Shown in pieces: positions 28,864 to 38,392 of a stretch of 64,000 nucleotides of DNA. Within the stretch, counting starts at the first letter, position 1. Every line of letters begins with the position of its first letter. Source of the DNA: CAVRRZ01 sp963723745. GTDB taxonomy: Bacteria > Actinomycetota > Actinomycetes > Mycobacteriales > Geodermatophilaceae. Under the pieces are notes generated by a model that saw only the letters and a program-made list of their open reading frames with translations, did no database searches and was not told where the DNA came from. The stretch spans positions 434,001-498,000 of the forward strand of contig CAVRRZ010000004.1 of the NCBI GenBank assembly GCA_963723745.1, in the 5' to 3' direction. A program made the translations under genes and the position numbers.

Positions 28864-29820
28864 GAGGCGTGCTTGCGTGCGTAGGCCGTGGCCGCCTCGG
28901 TGACCCAGGCGTTGTCGTCGCGGGCCGCGCGCCGCCGGGCGATCCGGACGTCGTTCATCGGCCCCTGCCCGCTGATGACCCGTTTGAACTCGTCCCAGTC
29001 GATGGCGCCGAACCGGTAGTGCCCCGTGTCGGCGTCCCACGAGAGCTCCGGGTCGGGCAGCGTCACCCCGAGGACGCTCCGCCTGCGGCACCGACATGTC
29101 GACGAACTTCTGCCGCAGCTCGTCGTTGGTGTGCCGCTTGATGCCCCAGGCCATGGACTGGGCGGTGTTTGGGCTGTCGTCGTCCGGCGGCCCGAACATC
29201 ATCAGCGAGGGCCACCACCACCGGTCGACGGCGTCCTGCACCATGGCGCGCTGTTCGTCGGTGCCGCCCATCATGGTCATCAGCAGCTCGTAGCCCTGCC
29301 GCTGGTGGAAGGACTCCTCCTTGCAGATGCGGATCATCGCCCGGGCGTAGGGACCGTAGGAGGACCGGCACAGCGGCACCTGGTTGCAGATCGCCGCCCC
29401 GTCGACGAGCCAGCCGATGACGCCGACGTCGGCGTAGGTCAGCGTCGGGTAGTTGAAGATCGAGCTGTACTTCTGCCTGCGCTCGATGAGCTTGTCGGTG
29501 AGGTCGGCCCGGTCCGCGCCCAGGGTCTCCGTGGCGGAGTACAGGTAGAGCCCGTGGCCGGCCTCGTCCTGCACCTTGGCCAGCAGGATCGCCTTGCGTC
29601 GCAGGCTGGGCGCGGCGAGCATCCAGTCGCCCTCGGGCTGCATGCCGATGATCTCGGAGTGCGCGTGCTGGGCGATCTGGCGCACGAGCGTCTTGCGGTA
29701 GCCCTCGGGCATCCAGTCGCGCGGCTCGATGCGGTGCTCGGCGGCGATGGTGGCGTCGAAGTGCTCCTGCAACGCCGCCTCGTCCAGCACGGTGGACCGG
29801 TCCAGTGGAGGGGCTGACAT
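28860..29820 (-). CDS. paaA: Phenylacetyl-CoA epoxidase catalytic subunit PaaA (one frameshift)
   Basis: The di-iron oxygenase that epoxidises the ring of phenylacetyl-CoA. About 319 residues. Iron-binding Glu/His residues lie in AQHAHSEIIGM, VQDEAGHGLYLYSATE and CKEESFHQRQGYEL. One extra base near 29076 shifts the frame after KFVDMSVPQAE; the end WDEFKRVISGQGPMNDVRIA is in the other frame. ATG at 29820 with GAGGAG upstream. First gene of paaABCDE, behind a PaaR-type operator. Confidence 0.96.
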
Positions 29821-29846
29821 GCGGGTCTCCTCGCGATGTCGGAGGA

Positions 29847-29870
29847 TTTACTGACCATCTGGTCGGTAAT
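29847..29870. promoter_or_regulatory. PaaR-type operator, paaA side
   Basis: TTTACTGACC, four bases, GGTCGGTAAT: a dyad of ten-base arms matching the second site below in both half-sites. It lies 27 bases before the paaA start, over the likely -10/leader region. This is the form known for TetR-family PaaR regulators, which release on phenylacetyl-CoA. Confidence 0.88.
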
Positions 29871-29909
29871 AGTCTGCCGCACGTCACCGCCGGACACAAG
29901 CGGTCGCAC

Positions 29910-29940
29910 TTGACAGCCGCGCACCCGGCGAGTTGATTAC
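29910..29940 (+). promoter_or_regulatory. Likely promoter of paaK
   Basis: A consensus -35 box TTGACA at 29910-29915, then 17 bases, then TTGATT(AC) as -10 at 29933-29938. The second PaaR-type operator begins inside the -10 box. Confidence 0.6.
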
Positions 29941-29959
29941 TGACCGCACGGTCGGTAAT
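29936..29959. promoter_or_regulatory. PaaR-type operator, paaK side
   Basis: ATTACTGACC, GCAC, GGTCGGTAAT: a near-perfect dyad sharing both arms with the site at 29847. The centres are 89 bases apart. Bound repressor would cover the paaK -10 region. Confidence 0.9.
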
Positions 29960-30011
29960 CAGCGGCGCCGACTGCCAGACCCCAGGATCCGACGCAGCCG
30001 AGGGGACGCCC

Positions 30012-31342
<1,331 letters not shown>

Positions 31343-31346
<4 letters not shown>

Positions 31347-31957
31347 CGGCGGTCGCCGGACGGCGGGGGCGCCCCGGGCACTCGCTGGAGACGCTGCTCG
31401 ACGTGGCCGTCGTCGTGTTCAACGAACGCGGCTACGAGGCCACCAGCATGGAGGAACTGGCCGGCCGGCTGGGCATCACCAAGTCGGCGATCTACCACCA
31501 CGTGACGGGCAAGGGCGAGCTGCTGCGCCTGGCGCTGGACCGCGCCCTGGACGCCCTGTTCGCCGTCACCACCGAGCCGGGTGCGACCACCGGGCCGGCC
31601 ATCGACCGGCTGGAGCACGTCGTCCGCGGCTCGGTGCGCGTGCTGGCCGCCGAACTGCCGTTCGTCACCCTGCTGCTGCGGGTGCGGGGCAACACCGACG
31701 TCGAGCGGGCGGCGCTGGAGCGCCGCCGCAGCTTCGACCGGATCGTCACCGACCTGGTGCGGGCCGCCGAGGAGGAGGGCACGGTCCGTCCGGACGTCGA
31801 TCCGGCGCTCACCGCCCGGCTGCTCTTCGGCACCGTCAACTCCCTCACCGAGTGGTACCGCCCCGACGGCGACCTCTCCGCCGACGACCTCGCCGACGCC
31901 GTCGTCACCACGACCTTCGGCGGCCTGCGCACCGCGACCCCCTGCCCCGGCCATTAG
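31343..31957 (+). CDS. paaR: TetR-family regulator of the paa genes
   Basis: A 204-residue repressor. The N-terminal helix-turn-helix is MEELAGRLGITKSAIYHHVTG, near-identical in style to PaaR of other bacteria; the rest is an all-helical ligand domain, presumably for phenylacetyl-CoA. GTG start at 31343 overlaps paaK as GTGA, so ligase and sensor of its product are coupled. The two dyads in the paaA/paaK gap are its probable targets. The stop codon lies in the arm of a 22-bp hairpin. Confidence 0.9.
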
Positions 31958-32003
31958 TCCACCAATGGCCGGCCCAGCCCCGGCCATTTGTGGACTAATG
32001 GCC
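31949..32003. terminator. 22-bp inverted repeat between paaR and paaZ
   Basis: Arms at 31949-31970 and 31982-32003 pair at 21 of 22 positions around an 11-base GC loop. Outer part GGCCATTAGTCCAC / GTGGACTAATGGCC is exact. The paaR TAG is inside the first arm and paaZ starts 17 bases after the second. Confidence 0.9.
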
Positions 32004-32020
32004 CACAAGAGGAGCCCCGA

Positions 32021-34069
32021 ATGACCGCACCGATGCTGGAGAGCTACGTCGCGGGCCGGTGGTTCACGGCTGCGGACGACGGCTCGCCCGTCGCCGACGC
32101 CGTGACCGGCGAGACCGTCGCCCGGATCAGCAGCACCGGCCTGGACGTGCCCGCGATGCTCGACCACGCGCGCACCGTGGGCGGGCCGGCGCTGCGCGCG
32201 CTGACGTTCCACCAGCGGGCGGCCCTGCTCAAGCAGCTGGGCCTGCGGCTCATGGCGGACAAGGACGAGTTCTACGCGCTCTCCCGGCGCACGGGGGCGA
32301 CCGACCGCGACAGCGCCGTGGACGTCGACGGCGGCTTCGGCACCCTGCTGTCGTACGCGTCGAAGGGCCGCCGGGAGCTGCCCGACGACACGATCTACCT
32401 CGACGGCGCCCCCGAGCAGCTCGGCAGGGGGGGCACGTTCGTGGGCCAGCACGTCTACACGTCGATGCGCGGGGTCGCCGTCCAGATCAACGCCTTCAAC
32501 TTCCCGGTCTGGGGGATGCTCGAGAAGCTCGCGCCCGCGTTCCTCGCCGGCGTGCCCACGGTGGTCAAGCCGGCGAGCCAGACGGCGTACCTGACCGAGC
32601 TGGTGTTCCGCCGGATGGTCGAGTCCGGGCTACTGCCCGAAGGCTCGGTGCAGCTGCTCGTCGGGTCGGCGTCCGGCGTGCTCGACCACCTCGGCGGGCA
32701 GGACCTGGTGTTCTTCACCGGTTCGGCGGCGACCGCCCGCACGCTGCGCAGCCACCCGGCGGTGATCGCCCACTCGGTGCGGTTCAACGCCGAGGCCGAC
32801 TCCCTGAACTGCTCGGTGCTCGGCCCCGACGCCGGGCCCGGCACCCCCGAGTTCGACCTGTTCGTCGAGCAGTTGGTCGTCGAGATGACGGTCAAGGCCG
32901 GGCAGAAGTGCACGGCGATCCGCCGCGCCCTGGTGCCCCGTGAACTAGCGGACGACGTCGTCGCGGCCACCCGGGAGCGCCTGGCCGAGGTCGTCGTCGG
33001 CGCACCCGGCACCGAGGGCGTGACGATGGGCGCGCTCGCCTCCCTCGACCAGCGGCGGGAGGTGCTCCGCTCGCTCGAGGCGCTGCGCGGCGTGGCGCAG
33101 ATCGTGGCCGGTGACCCGGAGGACTTCGAGGTGGTCGGCGCCGACCGCGACCGGGGCGCCTTCCTGCCCCCGGTGCTGCTGCGCTGCGACGACCTGTCCG
33201 CCGGCGCGCCGCACGACGTCGAGGCCTTCGGCCCGGTCAGCACCGTGCTGCCCTACGAGGTGCGCGGCGAGGCGGGCATGGACCACGCCGTCGAGCTCGC
33301 CGCCCGTGGTCAGGGCAGCCTGGTCGGCTCGCTGGTCACCCACGACGAGGACGTGGCGCGCGCCTTCGTGCTCGGTGCGGCGGCCGCGCACGGCCGCATC
33401 CTGGTGCTCGACCGGGACGACGCCACGGAGAACACCGGCCACGGCTCGCCGCTGCCGATGCTCGTGCACGGCGGCCCCGGCCGGGCCGGCGGTGGCGAGG
33501 AGCTCGGCGGCATCCGCGGCGTGCTGCACCACATGCAGCGCACCGCCGTCCAGGGTTCGCCGGACATGCTGACCGCGATCGGTCGCCGGTGGGTCACCGG
33601 CGCGCGGCGCACCGACGACGGCGTGCACCCGTTCCGCAAGTCGCTCGCCCAGCTGCGTATCGGCGACTCGGTGACCGCCGGTCCGCGCGAGGTCACACTG
33701 GCCGACGTCGAGCACTTCGCCGAGTTCACCGGCGACACCTTCTACGCCCACATGGACGAGGAGGCGGCGGCGGCCAACCCGCTGTTCGGCGGCCGCGTCG
33801 CGCACGGCTACCTCATCGTGTCGTGGGCGGCCGGCCTGTTCGTCGACCCGGCCCCCGGACCGGTGCTGGCCAACTACGGCGTCGACAACCTGCGGTTCCT
33901 GACCCCGGTGAAGCCCGGCGACGAGCTCACGGTCACGTTGACCTGCAAGCAGATCATCCCGCGCGGGGACGCCGCCCACGGCGAGGTGCGCTGGGACGCC
34001 GTCGTCGTCAACCGGGCCGGGGAGCCGGTGGCGACGTACGACGTCCTGACGATGGTCGCCAAGGAGTAG
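32021..34069 (+). CDS. paaZ: Bifunctional oxepin-CoA hydrolase / semialdehyde dehydrogenase PaaZ
   Basis: Opens the oxepin-CoA ring and oxidises the resulting aldehyde. 682 residues, intact. N-terminal aldehyde dehydrogenase (about 1-520) with VVKPASQTAYLTE, FFTGSAATA and the catalytic Cys in TVKAGQKCTAIRRALVP; C-terminal MaoC-like hot-dog hydratase (about 540-680) with HFAEFTGDTFYAHMDEEAA (Asp/His pair) and FGGRVAHGYL. GAGGAG precedes the ATG at 32021. Separated from paaR by the 22-bp hairpin, it may have partly independent expression. Confidence 0.96.
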   Translation: MTAPMLESYVAGRWFTAADDGSPVADAVTGETVARISSTGLDVPAMLDHARTVGGPALRALTFHQRAALLKQLGLRLMADKDEFYALSRRTGATDRDSAVDVDGGFGTLLSYASKGRRELPDDTIYLDGAPEQLGRGGTFVGQHVYTSMRGVAVQINAFNFPVWGMLEKLAPAFLAGVPTVVKPASQTAYLTELVFRRMVESGLLPEGSVQLLVGSASGVLDHLGGQDLVFFTGSAATARTLRSHPAVIAHSVRFNAEADSLNCSVLGPDAGPGTPEFDLFVEQLVVEMTVKAGQKCTAIRRALVPRELADDVVAATRERLAEVVVGAPGTEGVTMGALASLDQRREVLRSLEALRGVAQIVAGDPEDFEVVGADRDRGAFLPPVLLRCDDLSAGAPHDVEAFGPVSTVLPYEVRGEAGMDHAVELAARGQGSLVGSLVTHDEDVARAFVLGAAAAHGRILVLDRDDATENTGHGSPLPMLVHGGPGRAGGGEELGGIRGVLHHMQRTAVQGSPDMLTAIGRRWVTGARRTDDGVHPFRKSLAQLRIGDSVTAGPREVTLADVEHFAEFTGDTFYAHMDEEAAAANPLFGGRVAHGYLIVSWAAGLFVDPAPGPVLANYGVDNLRFLTPVKPGDELTVTLTCKQIIPRGDAAHGEVRWDAVVVNRAGEPVATYDVLTMVAKE

Positions 34070-34122
34070 CCCCTCCCCCGGCGATCCCGCGCCGCCGGCA
34101 GGGAGCGTGGCAGTCTGCCTCC

Positions 34123-34953
34123 GTGGACAGCTTCCGCCGGGACGGCCTCACCTTCGACGTGCGGGACGCCGGCCCCGCGGACGGCGAGCCGGTGGTCCTG
34201 CTGCACGGCTTTCCGCAGGACGCCAGCGCCTGGGACCGGGTCGCCCCGGTCCTGCACGGGTCGGGGCTGCGCACCCTGGCGGTCGACCAGCGCGGCTACT
34301 CCCCCATGGCCCGGCCGCACCGGCGCTCGGCCTACCGGCTGCGCGAGGTCGCCGACGACGTCCTGGCGTTGCTCGACACGGCGGGGCTCGACGGTGCGCA
34401 CGTCGTCGGCCACGACTGGGGCGCCGTCGTCGGCTGGGCGCTGGCCGCGTGGCACCCGGAGCGGGTGCGCACGCTGACGGCCCTGTCCGTGCCGCATCCC
34501 GGCGCCATGGCCAAGGCGATGGTCACCAGCGACCAGGCCCTCCGGTCGACCTACATGGCGTTCTTCCAGCTGCCGCTGGTGCCCGAGGCGGCGCTGCTCT
34601 CCGGCGGCGGCGCGCCGCTGCGCCGGCTGCTGCGCCGCTCGGGACTCCCGGACGACCTCGCCGACCACTACGTGACGCGGATGCGCGAGCCCGGCGCCCT
34701 CACGGCAGCGCTGAACTGGTACCGGGCACTGCCCTGGGCCGGCCGCGACCCGGTCGGCCCGGTGACCGTGCCGACCCTGCACGTGTGGAGCACCGGCGAC
34801 ACCTTCCTCGGCCGGACGGCGACCGAGCACACCCGGCGCTACTGCGGTGCCGACTACCGCCTCGAGGTGCTCGAGGACGTGCCGCACTGGATCCCCGAGC
34901 TGGCCGCCGAGCAGGTGGCCGAACTGGTCACCGCCCACGTCCGCACCGCCTGA
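34123..34953 (+). CDS. Alpha/beta hydrolase, epoxide hydrolase-like
   Basis: A 276-residue cytoplasmic hydrolase. The nucleophile elbow is GHDWGA, with Asp rather than Ser, and the oxyanion motif HGFPQDASAW and VDQRGYSPMARP match the epoxide hydrolase/haloalkane dehalogenase branch. The C-terminal DVPHWIPEL supplies the His. GTG at 34123. It follows paaZ by 53 bases on the same strand; detoxifying stray epoxides of the phenylacetyl-CoA route is an attractive inference only. Confidence 0.85.
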   Translation: MDSFRRDGLTFDVRDAGPADGEPVVLLHGFPQDASAWDRVAPVLHGSGLRTLAVDQRGYSPMARPHRRSAYRLREVADDVLALLDTAGLDGAHVVGHDWGAVVGWALAAWHPERVRTLTALSVPHPGAMAKAMVTSDQALRSTYMAFFQLPLVPEAALLSGGGAPLRRLLRRSGLPDDLADHYVTRMREPGALTAALNWYRALPWAGRDPVGPVTVPTLHVWSTGDTFLGRTATEHTRRYCGADYRLEVLEDVPHWIPELAAEQVAELVTAHVRTA

Positions 34954-35144
34954 TCCGGCTCTCGGAGCGCCGCGCCGCCGCGCCCGTGCTGCTCCAGGAC
35001 GCCGGCGAGGTGGTGCGGCAGCAGCGTCGTCCAGCCGCCGGTGTTGCGCTCGCGCCGGACCGGGCGCGTGCCGGAACGCATTGACGCCGCAAGGACGCGG
35101 GTCTACGCAGACCCCAGCGGGGTCGGCGCGCCAGGGGGAAAACG
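34954..35144. other. 191-bp intergenic region
   Basis: No complete gene. On the minus strand a short stretch near 34980-35080 reads RERNTGGWTTLLPHHLAGVL and could be the end of a lost gene, but the frame does not stop sensibly. Confidence 0.35.
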
Positions 35145-36551
35145 ATGATCGGCAGCATCCTGTACCGCACGCTGGTGCCCGACGCGCCGTTGCACCGGCG
35201 CACCGAGGCCGACCCGGGCGACGAGCGCGGGCTCGAGCGCCGGGCCGCCGCGCGCTCGGCCCTCCAGCCGTCGCCCGGCCTCGCCAAGCCGCGGCTGAAC
35301 TCCTCCTACGCCGGCCGGATCGAGCAACTCCTGTTGGCCTTTCCCGGCTGGGCGACCGACGACCCGGCCACCTCGACCGGCTACCGCTCGGTGATCGGCG
35401 CGCTGCGGCCGGGCACCGAGTTCGTCGTGGTGCACGCCGTCCAGCAGCGGGCGACGGTCGAACAGTGGTTCCGGCACGCCGGCCACGACGCGGTCACCTA
35501 CGTGCCGATGCCCGAGTACGTCGCGTTCACCGACTGGGCCGAGGACGCCTACGTCGCGCTGGTCGACGCCAGCGACGGGACGCCGTACCTGATGGAGCCC
35601 TGGGAGTTCCTCCGCGCCGGCGACGCGCTGATCGCCGACGCCGTCGAGGAGTACACCGACATCCGTTCCTCGCAGGCGCCGCTGATCTTCCAGGGCGGCA
35701 ACTGCCTGATCGGGGACGACTTCTGGCTGCTGGGCACCGACTACTTCGCCGACAGCCTGGCGCTGCTGCAGGGCGGCCGGCCGCCGGTCGCACCGCCCGC
35801 CCACGCCGACCTCGACGGCTTCGTGCGCGGGCTGTTCCGCGACTACCTGGACGCCGGTCGCGAACTGCGCCTGGTCGGCACCCGCCGGCCGATCCCCGTG
35901 CGCGACTTCGCCGGCCGACGCGAGGGCGACAGCTTCTACCTCGACCTGCCGGGCAACGGCGTCGGCGCCTTCCAGCCGATCTTCCACATCGACATGTTCG
36001 TCACGCTGGCCGGTCGTCGGGACGACACGTTCACCGTGCTCGTCGGCGACCCGCGCCTGGCCGACGACCTGCTCGGCACCACGTCCCCGTACGGCCTCGC
36101 CGACGTGTACGACCAGATCGCCCGCACGCTCGCCGGCGCGGGTCTCGACGTCCGCCGCAATCCCCTGGCGCACCGATCGACGCCCGGCCGGTCGTTCCTC
36201 CTCGCCGACCTGCGCCGGATCGCCGAGCGCGACGGCAACGAGGCACTGATGCAGGCCGTGGCGGAACTGGCCGAGGCCGGGGCCGCCGACGACACCCAGG
36301 TCACCGTGCGCGACTGGCACCACGTCACCTGGAACAACTGCCTGGTCGAGGACAGCGCGACCGCCGGCCGGCACGTCTACCTACCCACCTACGGCGGCGG
36401 GGACCCGGCGCTCGTCCCCCTCGACCGGCACATGGTGGCGCTCTGGGAGGAGCTCGGCTTCGCCGTCCACCCCCTGGCCGACTTCGGGTCCTTCGCCCGG
36501 CGGCAGGGCGTCGTCCACTGCATCAAGAAGTACCTGCGGCGCGGCGACTGA
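35145..36551 (+). CDS. Guanidino-group deiminase/amidinotransferase-superfamily protein (PAD-like)
   Basis: A 468-residue protein with the signatures of the arginine/agmatine deiminase superfamily: FTDWAEDAY early, FQGGNCLIGDD, FHIDMFVTLAG (catalytic HxD) in the middle and VVHCIKKYL near the C-terminus supplying the catalytic Cys. It probably hydrolyses or transfers a guanidino or amidino group. It is longer than agmatine deiminase (about 370) and lacks an obvious substrate hint. No signal peptide. ATG at 35145 behind AGGGGGAA. On the same strand as the paa genes and an AAHS-type transporter. Confidence 0.75.
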   Translation: MIGSILYRTLVPDAPLHRRTEADPGDERGLERRAAARSALQPSPGLAKPRLNSSYAGRIEQLLLAFPGWATDDPATSTGYRSVIGALRPGTEFVVVHAVQQRATVEQWFRHAGHDAVTYVPMPEYVAFTDWAEDAYVALVDASDGTPYLMEPWEFLRAGDALIADAVEEYTDIRSSQAPLIFQGGNCLIGDDFWLLGTDYFADSLALLQGGRPPVAPPAHADLDGFVRGLFRDYLDAGRELRLVGTRRPIPVRDFAGRREGDSFYLDLPGNGVGAFQPIFHIDMFVTLAGRRDDTFTVLVGDPRLADDLLGTTSPYGLADVYDQIARTLAGAGLDVRRNPLAHRSTPGRSFLLADLRRIAERDGNEALMQAVAELAEAGAADDTQVTVRDWHHVTWNNCLVEDSATAGRHVYLPTYGGGDPALVPLDRHMVALWEELGFAVHPLADFGSFARRQGVVHCIKKYLRRGD

Positions 36552-36603
36552 GATGTCGGCCTCGCTGATGTAGGAGCAGCCGCCCGTTGCGAGACTGGCG
36601 GCC

Positions 36604-38001
36604 ATGAGCACGACCGAGGCACCACCCCTGCGCCGTGCCGAGCGGCTGGACCGACTGCCCTTCACCCGCGAGCACGGCAAGCTCGTCGTGGGTTCGGGGC
36701 TGGGCTGGGCGCTGGACGCCATGGACGTCGGCCTCATCTCCTTCGTCATCGCAGCGCTCGCGGCTCAGGAGCAGTGGGGAGTCAGCGACACCCAGCTGTC
36801 CTGGGTGGTGTCCATCGGGTTCGTGGGCATGGCGCTCGGGGCGACCCTCGGCGGGCTCCTCGCCGACCGGTACGGACGCCGGCAGGTGTTCGCGCTCACC
36901 CTGCTCGTCTTCGGCCTGGCCACGGGGGCCGCGGCGCTGGCCTGGTCGGTCGCCGCACTGATGGTCTTCCGGTTCCTCATCGGCCTGGGCCTCGGCGCGG
37001 AGCTGCCGGTGGCCTCGACCCTGGTCAGCGAGTTCGCCCCGGCCCGCGTGCGCGGCCGCGTCGTCGTCTGGCTCGAGGCGTTCTGGGCTCTCGGCTGGAC
37101 CTTGGCCGCGCTGATCGGCTTCCTCGTCGTCCCACTGTCGGACGCCGGCTGGCGCTGGGCCCTGGCCATCGGCGCGGTCCCGGCCCTCTACGCCGTCGTC
37201 GTCCGCTGGGGCTTACCGGAGTCCGTCCGCTTCCTGGAGCTGCGGGGCCGCACCGACGAGGCGGAGGTCGCCGTCCGCAGGTTCGAGTCCGCGGCCGGGG
37301 TGACGCCCGCGCCGTCCCCGCCACCGGTCACGGCGGCGCCGCGCCGGGCGCGGGAGCTGTGGGGAGCCGGCCTTCGGAGCCGGACGGCGGCGCTGTGGAC
37401 GGTCTGGTTCTGCGTCAACTTCGCCTACTACGGCGCCTTCATCTGGCTGCCCAGCCTGCTCGTGGAGCAGGGCTTCTCGCTGGTGCGCTCGTTCGGCTTC
37501 ACGCTGGTCATCACGCTGGCCCAGCTGCCCGGCTACGCGGTGGCGGCCTGGCTGATCGAGACGTGGGGTCGCCGGCCCACGCTGGCCGCGTTCCTCGTCG
37601 GCTCCGCGGCGGGCGCGGGCATGTTCGCGGCGGCCGGCGACGAGACCGCGCTGCTGCTCACCGGCATGGTGCTCTCGTTCTTCAACCTGGGCGCGTGGGG
37701 CGCGCTGTACGCGGTGACGCCCGAGGTGTACCCGACCGCCCTGCGGGCGACGGGAGCCGGCGCGGCGGCGGGCTTCGGCCGGATCGCCTCGATCCTCGCG
37801 CCGCTGAGCGTGCCGCCGCTGCTGACCCTCGGCGGCTCGGGCCTGGTGTTCGGCACGTTCGCGGCCTTCTTCGTGGTCGCCGCGATCGCCACGTTCGGCC
37901 TGCCGGAGCGCCGCGGGGAGGCGCTCGAGGACACCCCCGTGGCGGAGGACGTCGATCAGCCCGGGTGGTCGGCGGGGGACCCTGCTCGGCATCGACGCTG
38001 A
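36604..38001 (+). CDS. MFS transporter, aromatic acid:H+ symporter-like
   Basis: 465 residues, 12 membrane helices. GWALDAMDVGLISFVIAAL with an Asp in helix 1, GLLADRYGRRQVF after helix 2 and PVASTLVSEFAPARVRGR after helix 4 are typical of the AAHS/sugar-porter group that imports aromatic acids. A disordered Pro/Ala patch links the two halves. Given the paa genes nearby it may import phenylacetate or a related acid; that is inferred from neighbourhood only. Confidence 0.83.
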   Translation: MSTTEAPPLRRAERLDRLPFTREHGKLVVGSGLGWALDAMDVGLISFVIAALAAQEQWGVSDTQLSWVVSIGFVGMALGATLGGLLADRYGRRQVFALTLLVFGLATGAAALAWSVAALMVFRFLIGLGLGAELPVASTLVSEFAPARVRGRVVVWLEAFWALGWTLAALIGFLVVPLSDAGWRWALAIGAVPALYAVVVRWGLPESVRFLELRGRTDEAEVAVRRFESAAGVTPAPSPPPVTAAPRRARELWGAGLRSRTAALWTVWFCVNFAYYGAFIWLPSLLVEQGFSLVRSFGFTLVITLAQLPGYAVAAWLIETWGRRPTLAAFLVGSAAGAGMFAAAGDETALLLTGMVLSFFNLGAWGALYAVTPEVYPTALRATGAGAAAGFGRIASILAPLSVPPLLTLGGSGLVFGTFAAFFVVAAIATFGLPERRGEALEDTPVAEDVDQPGWSAGDPARHRR

Positions 38002-38082
38002 GCGGGGTTGCCCCCGTGTTCAGCCGGACGCGCACGGAAAGGGATCGCCAGGTGGGCCGCCCTCGGAGCACAGTGACGTCCC

Positions 38083-38214
38083 ATGAGCATGGATCCGGTC
38101 GAGACCAACCCGGATCACTACCGGGTGGTGTTCGAGAACGAGCGGGTGCGCGTGCTGGAGTACACCGACAGCCCTCCGTCGGACGGGAGGATCGGCCCTG
38201 CTGGAGAACCCTGA
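38083..38214 (+). pseudogene. 5' fragment of a small cupin gene
   Basis: Reads MSMDPVETNPDHYRVV, then FENERVRVLEYTD, the usual opening of small cytoplasmic cupins, and then leaves the family and stops after 43 residues; the metal-binding HxH part is missing. It looks like a deletion that joined the start of a cupin to the HhH mini-gene. Confidence 0.6.
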
Positions 38215-38392
38215 CCTGCCCCGCGACCTCGGCGCACCGGCACTGAGGGCGCTGCGCGCCGCGGGGTACACCCGCCTGGACCAGCTCGCCGCCGTGCCGC
38301 CGGCCGAGCTGGCGAAGCTGCACGGCGTCGGCCCCCGGGCACTCGACCGCCTTCAGGCCGCGCTCGACGCCCGCGGGCTCTCCCGGGGTTGA
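38198..38392 (+). CDS. Helix-hairpin-helix mini-protein, CTG start
   Basis: A 64-residue protein reading NPDLPRDLGAPALRALRAAG, then YTRLDQLAAVPPAELAKLHG and VGPRALDRLQAAL: a clear HhH nucleic-acid-binding domain of the kind widespread as stand-alone proteins. No ATG, GTG or TTG lies at the right place; the best start is CTG at 38198, seven bases after GGGAGG. It overlaps the cupin remnant, and its TGA overlaps the TTG of the MerB-like gene. Confidence 0.7.
   Translation: MLENPDLPRDLGAPALRALRAAGYTRLDQLAAVPPAELAKLHGVGPRALDRLQAALDARGLSRG

Noticed and set aside
31937..32010. A further PaaR operator before paaZ
   Set aside because: The sequence there is the GGCCATTAG hairpin; no TTACYGACC half-site is present.
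34954..35100. Possible remnant of an SRPBCC-type gene on the minus strand
   Set aside because: Only about 20 residues look protein-like, there is no start or proper stop, and the resemblance is too weak to annotate.
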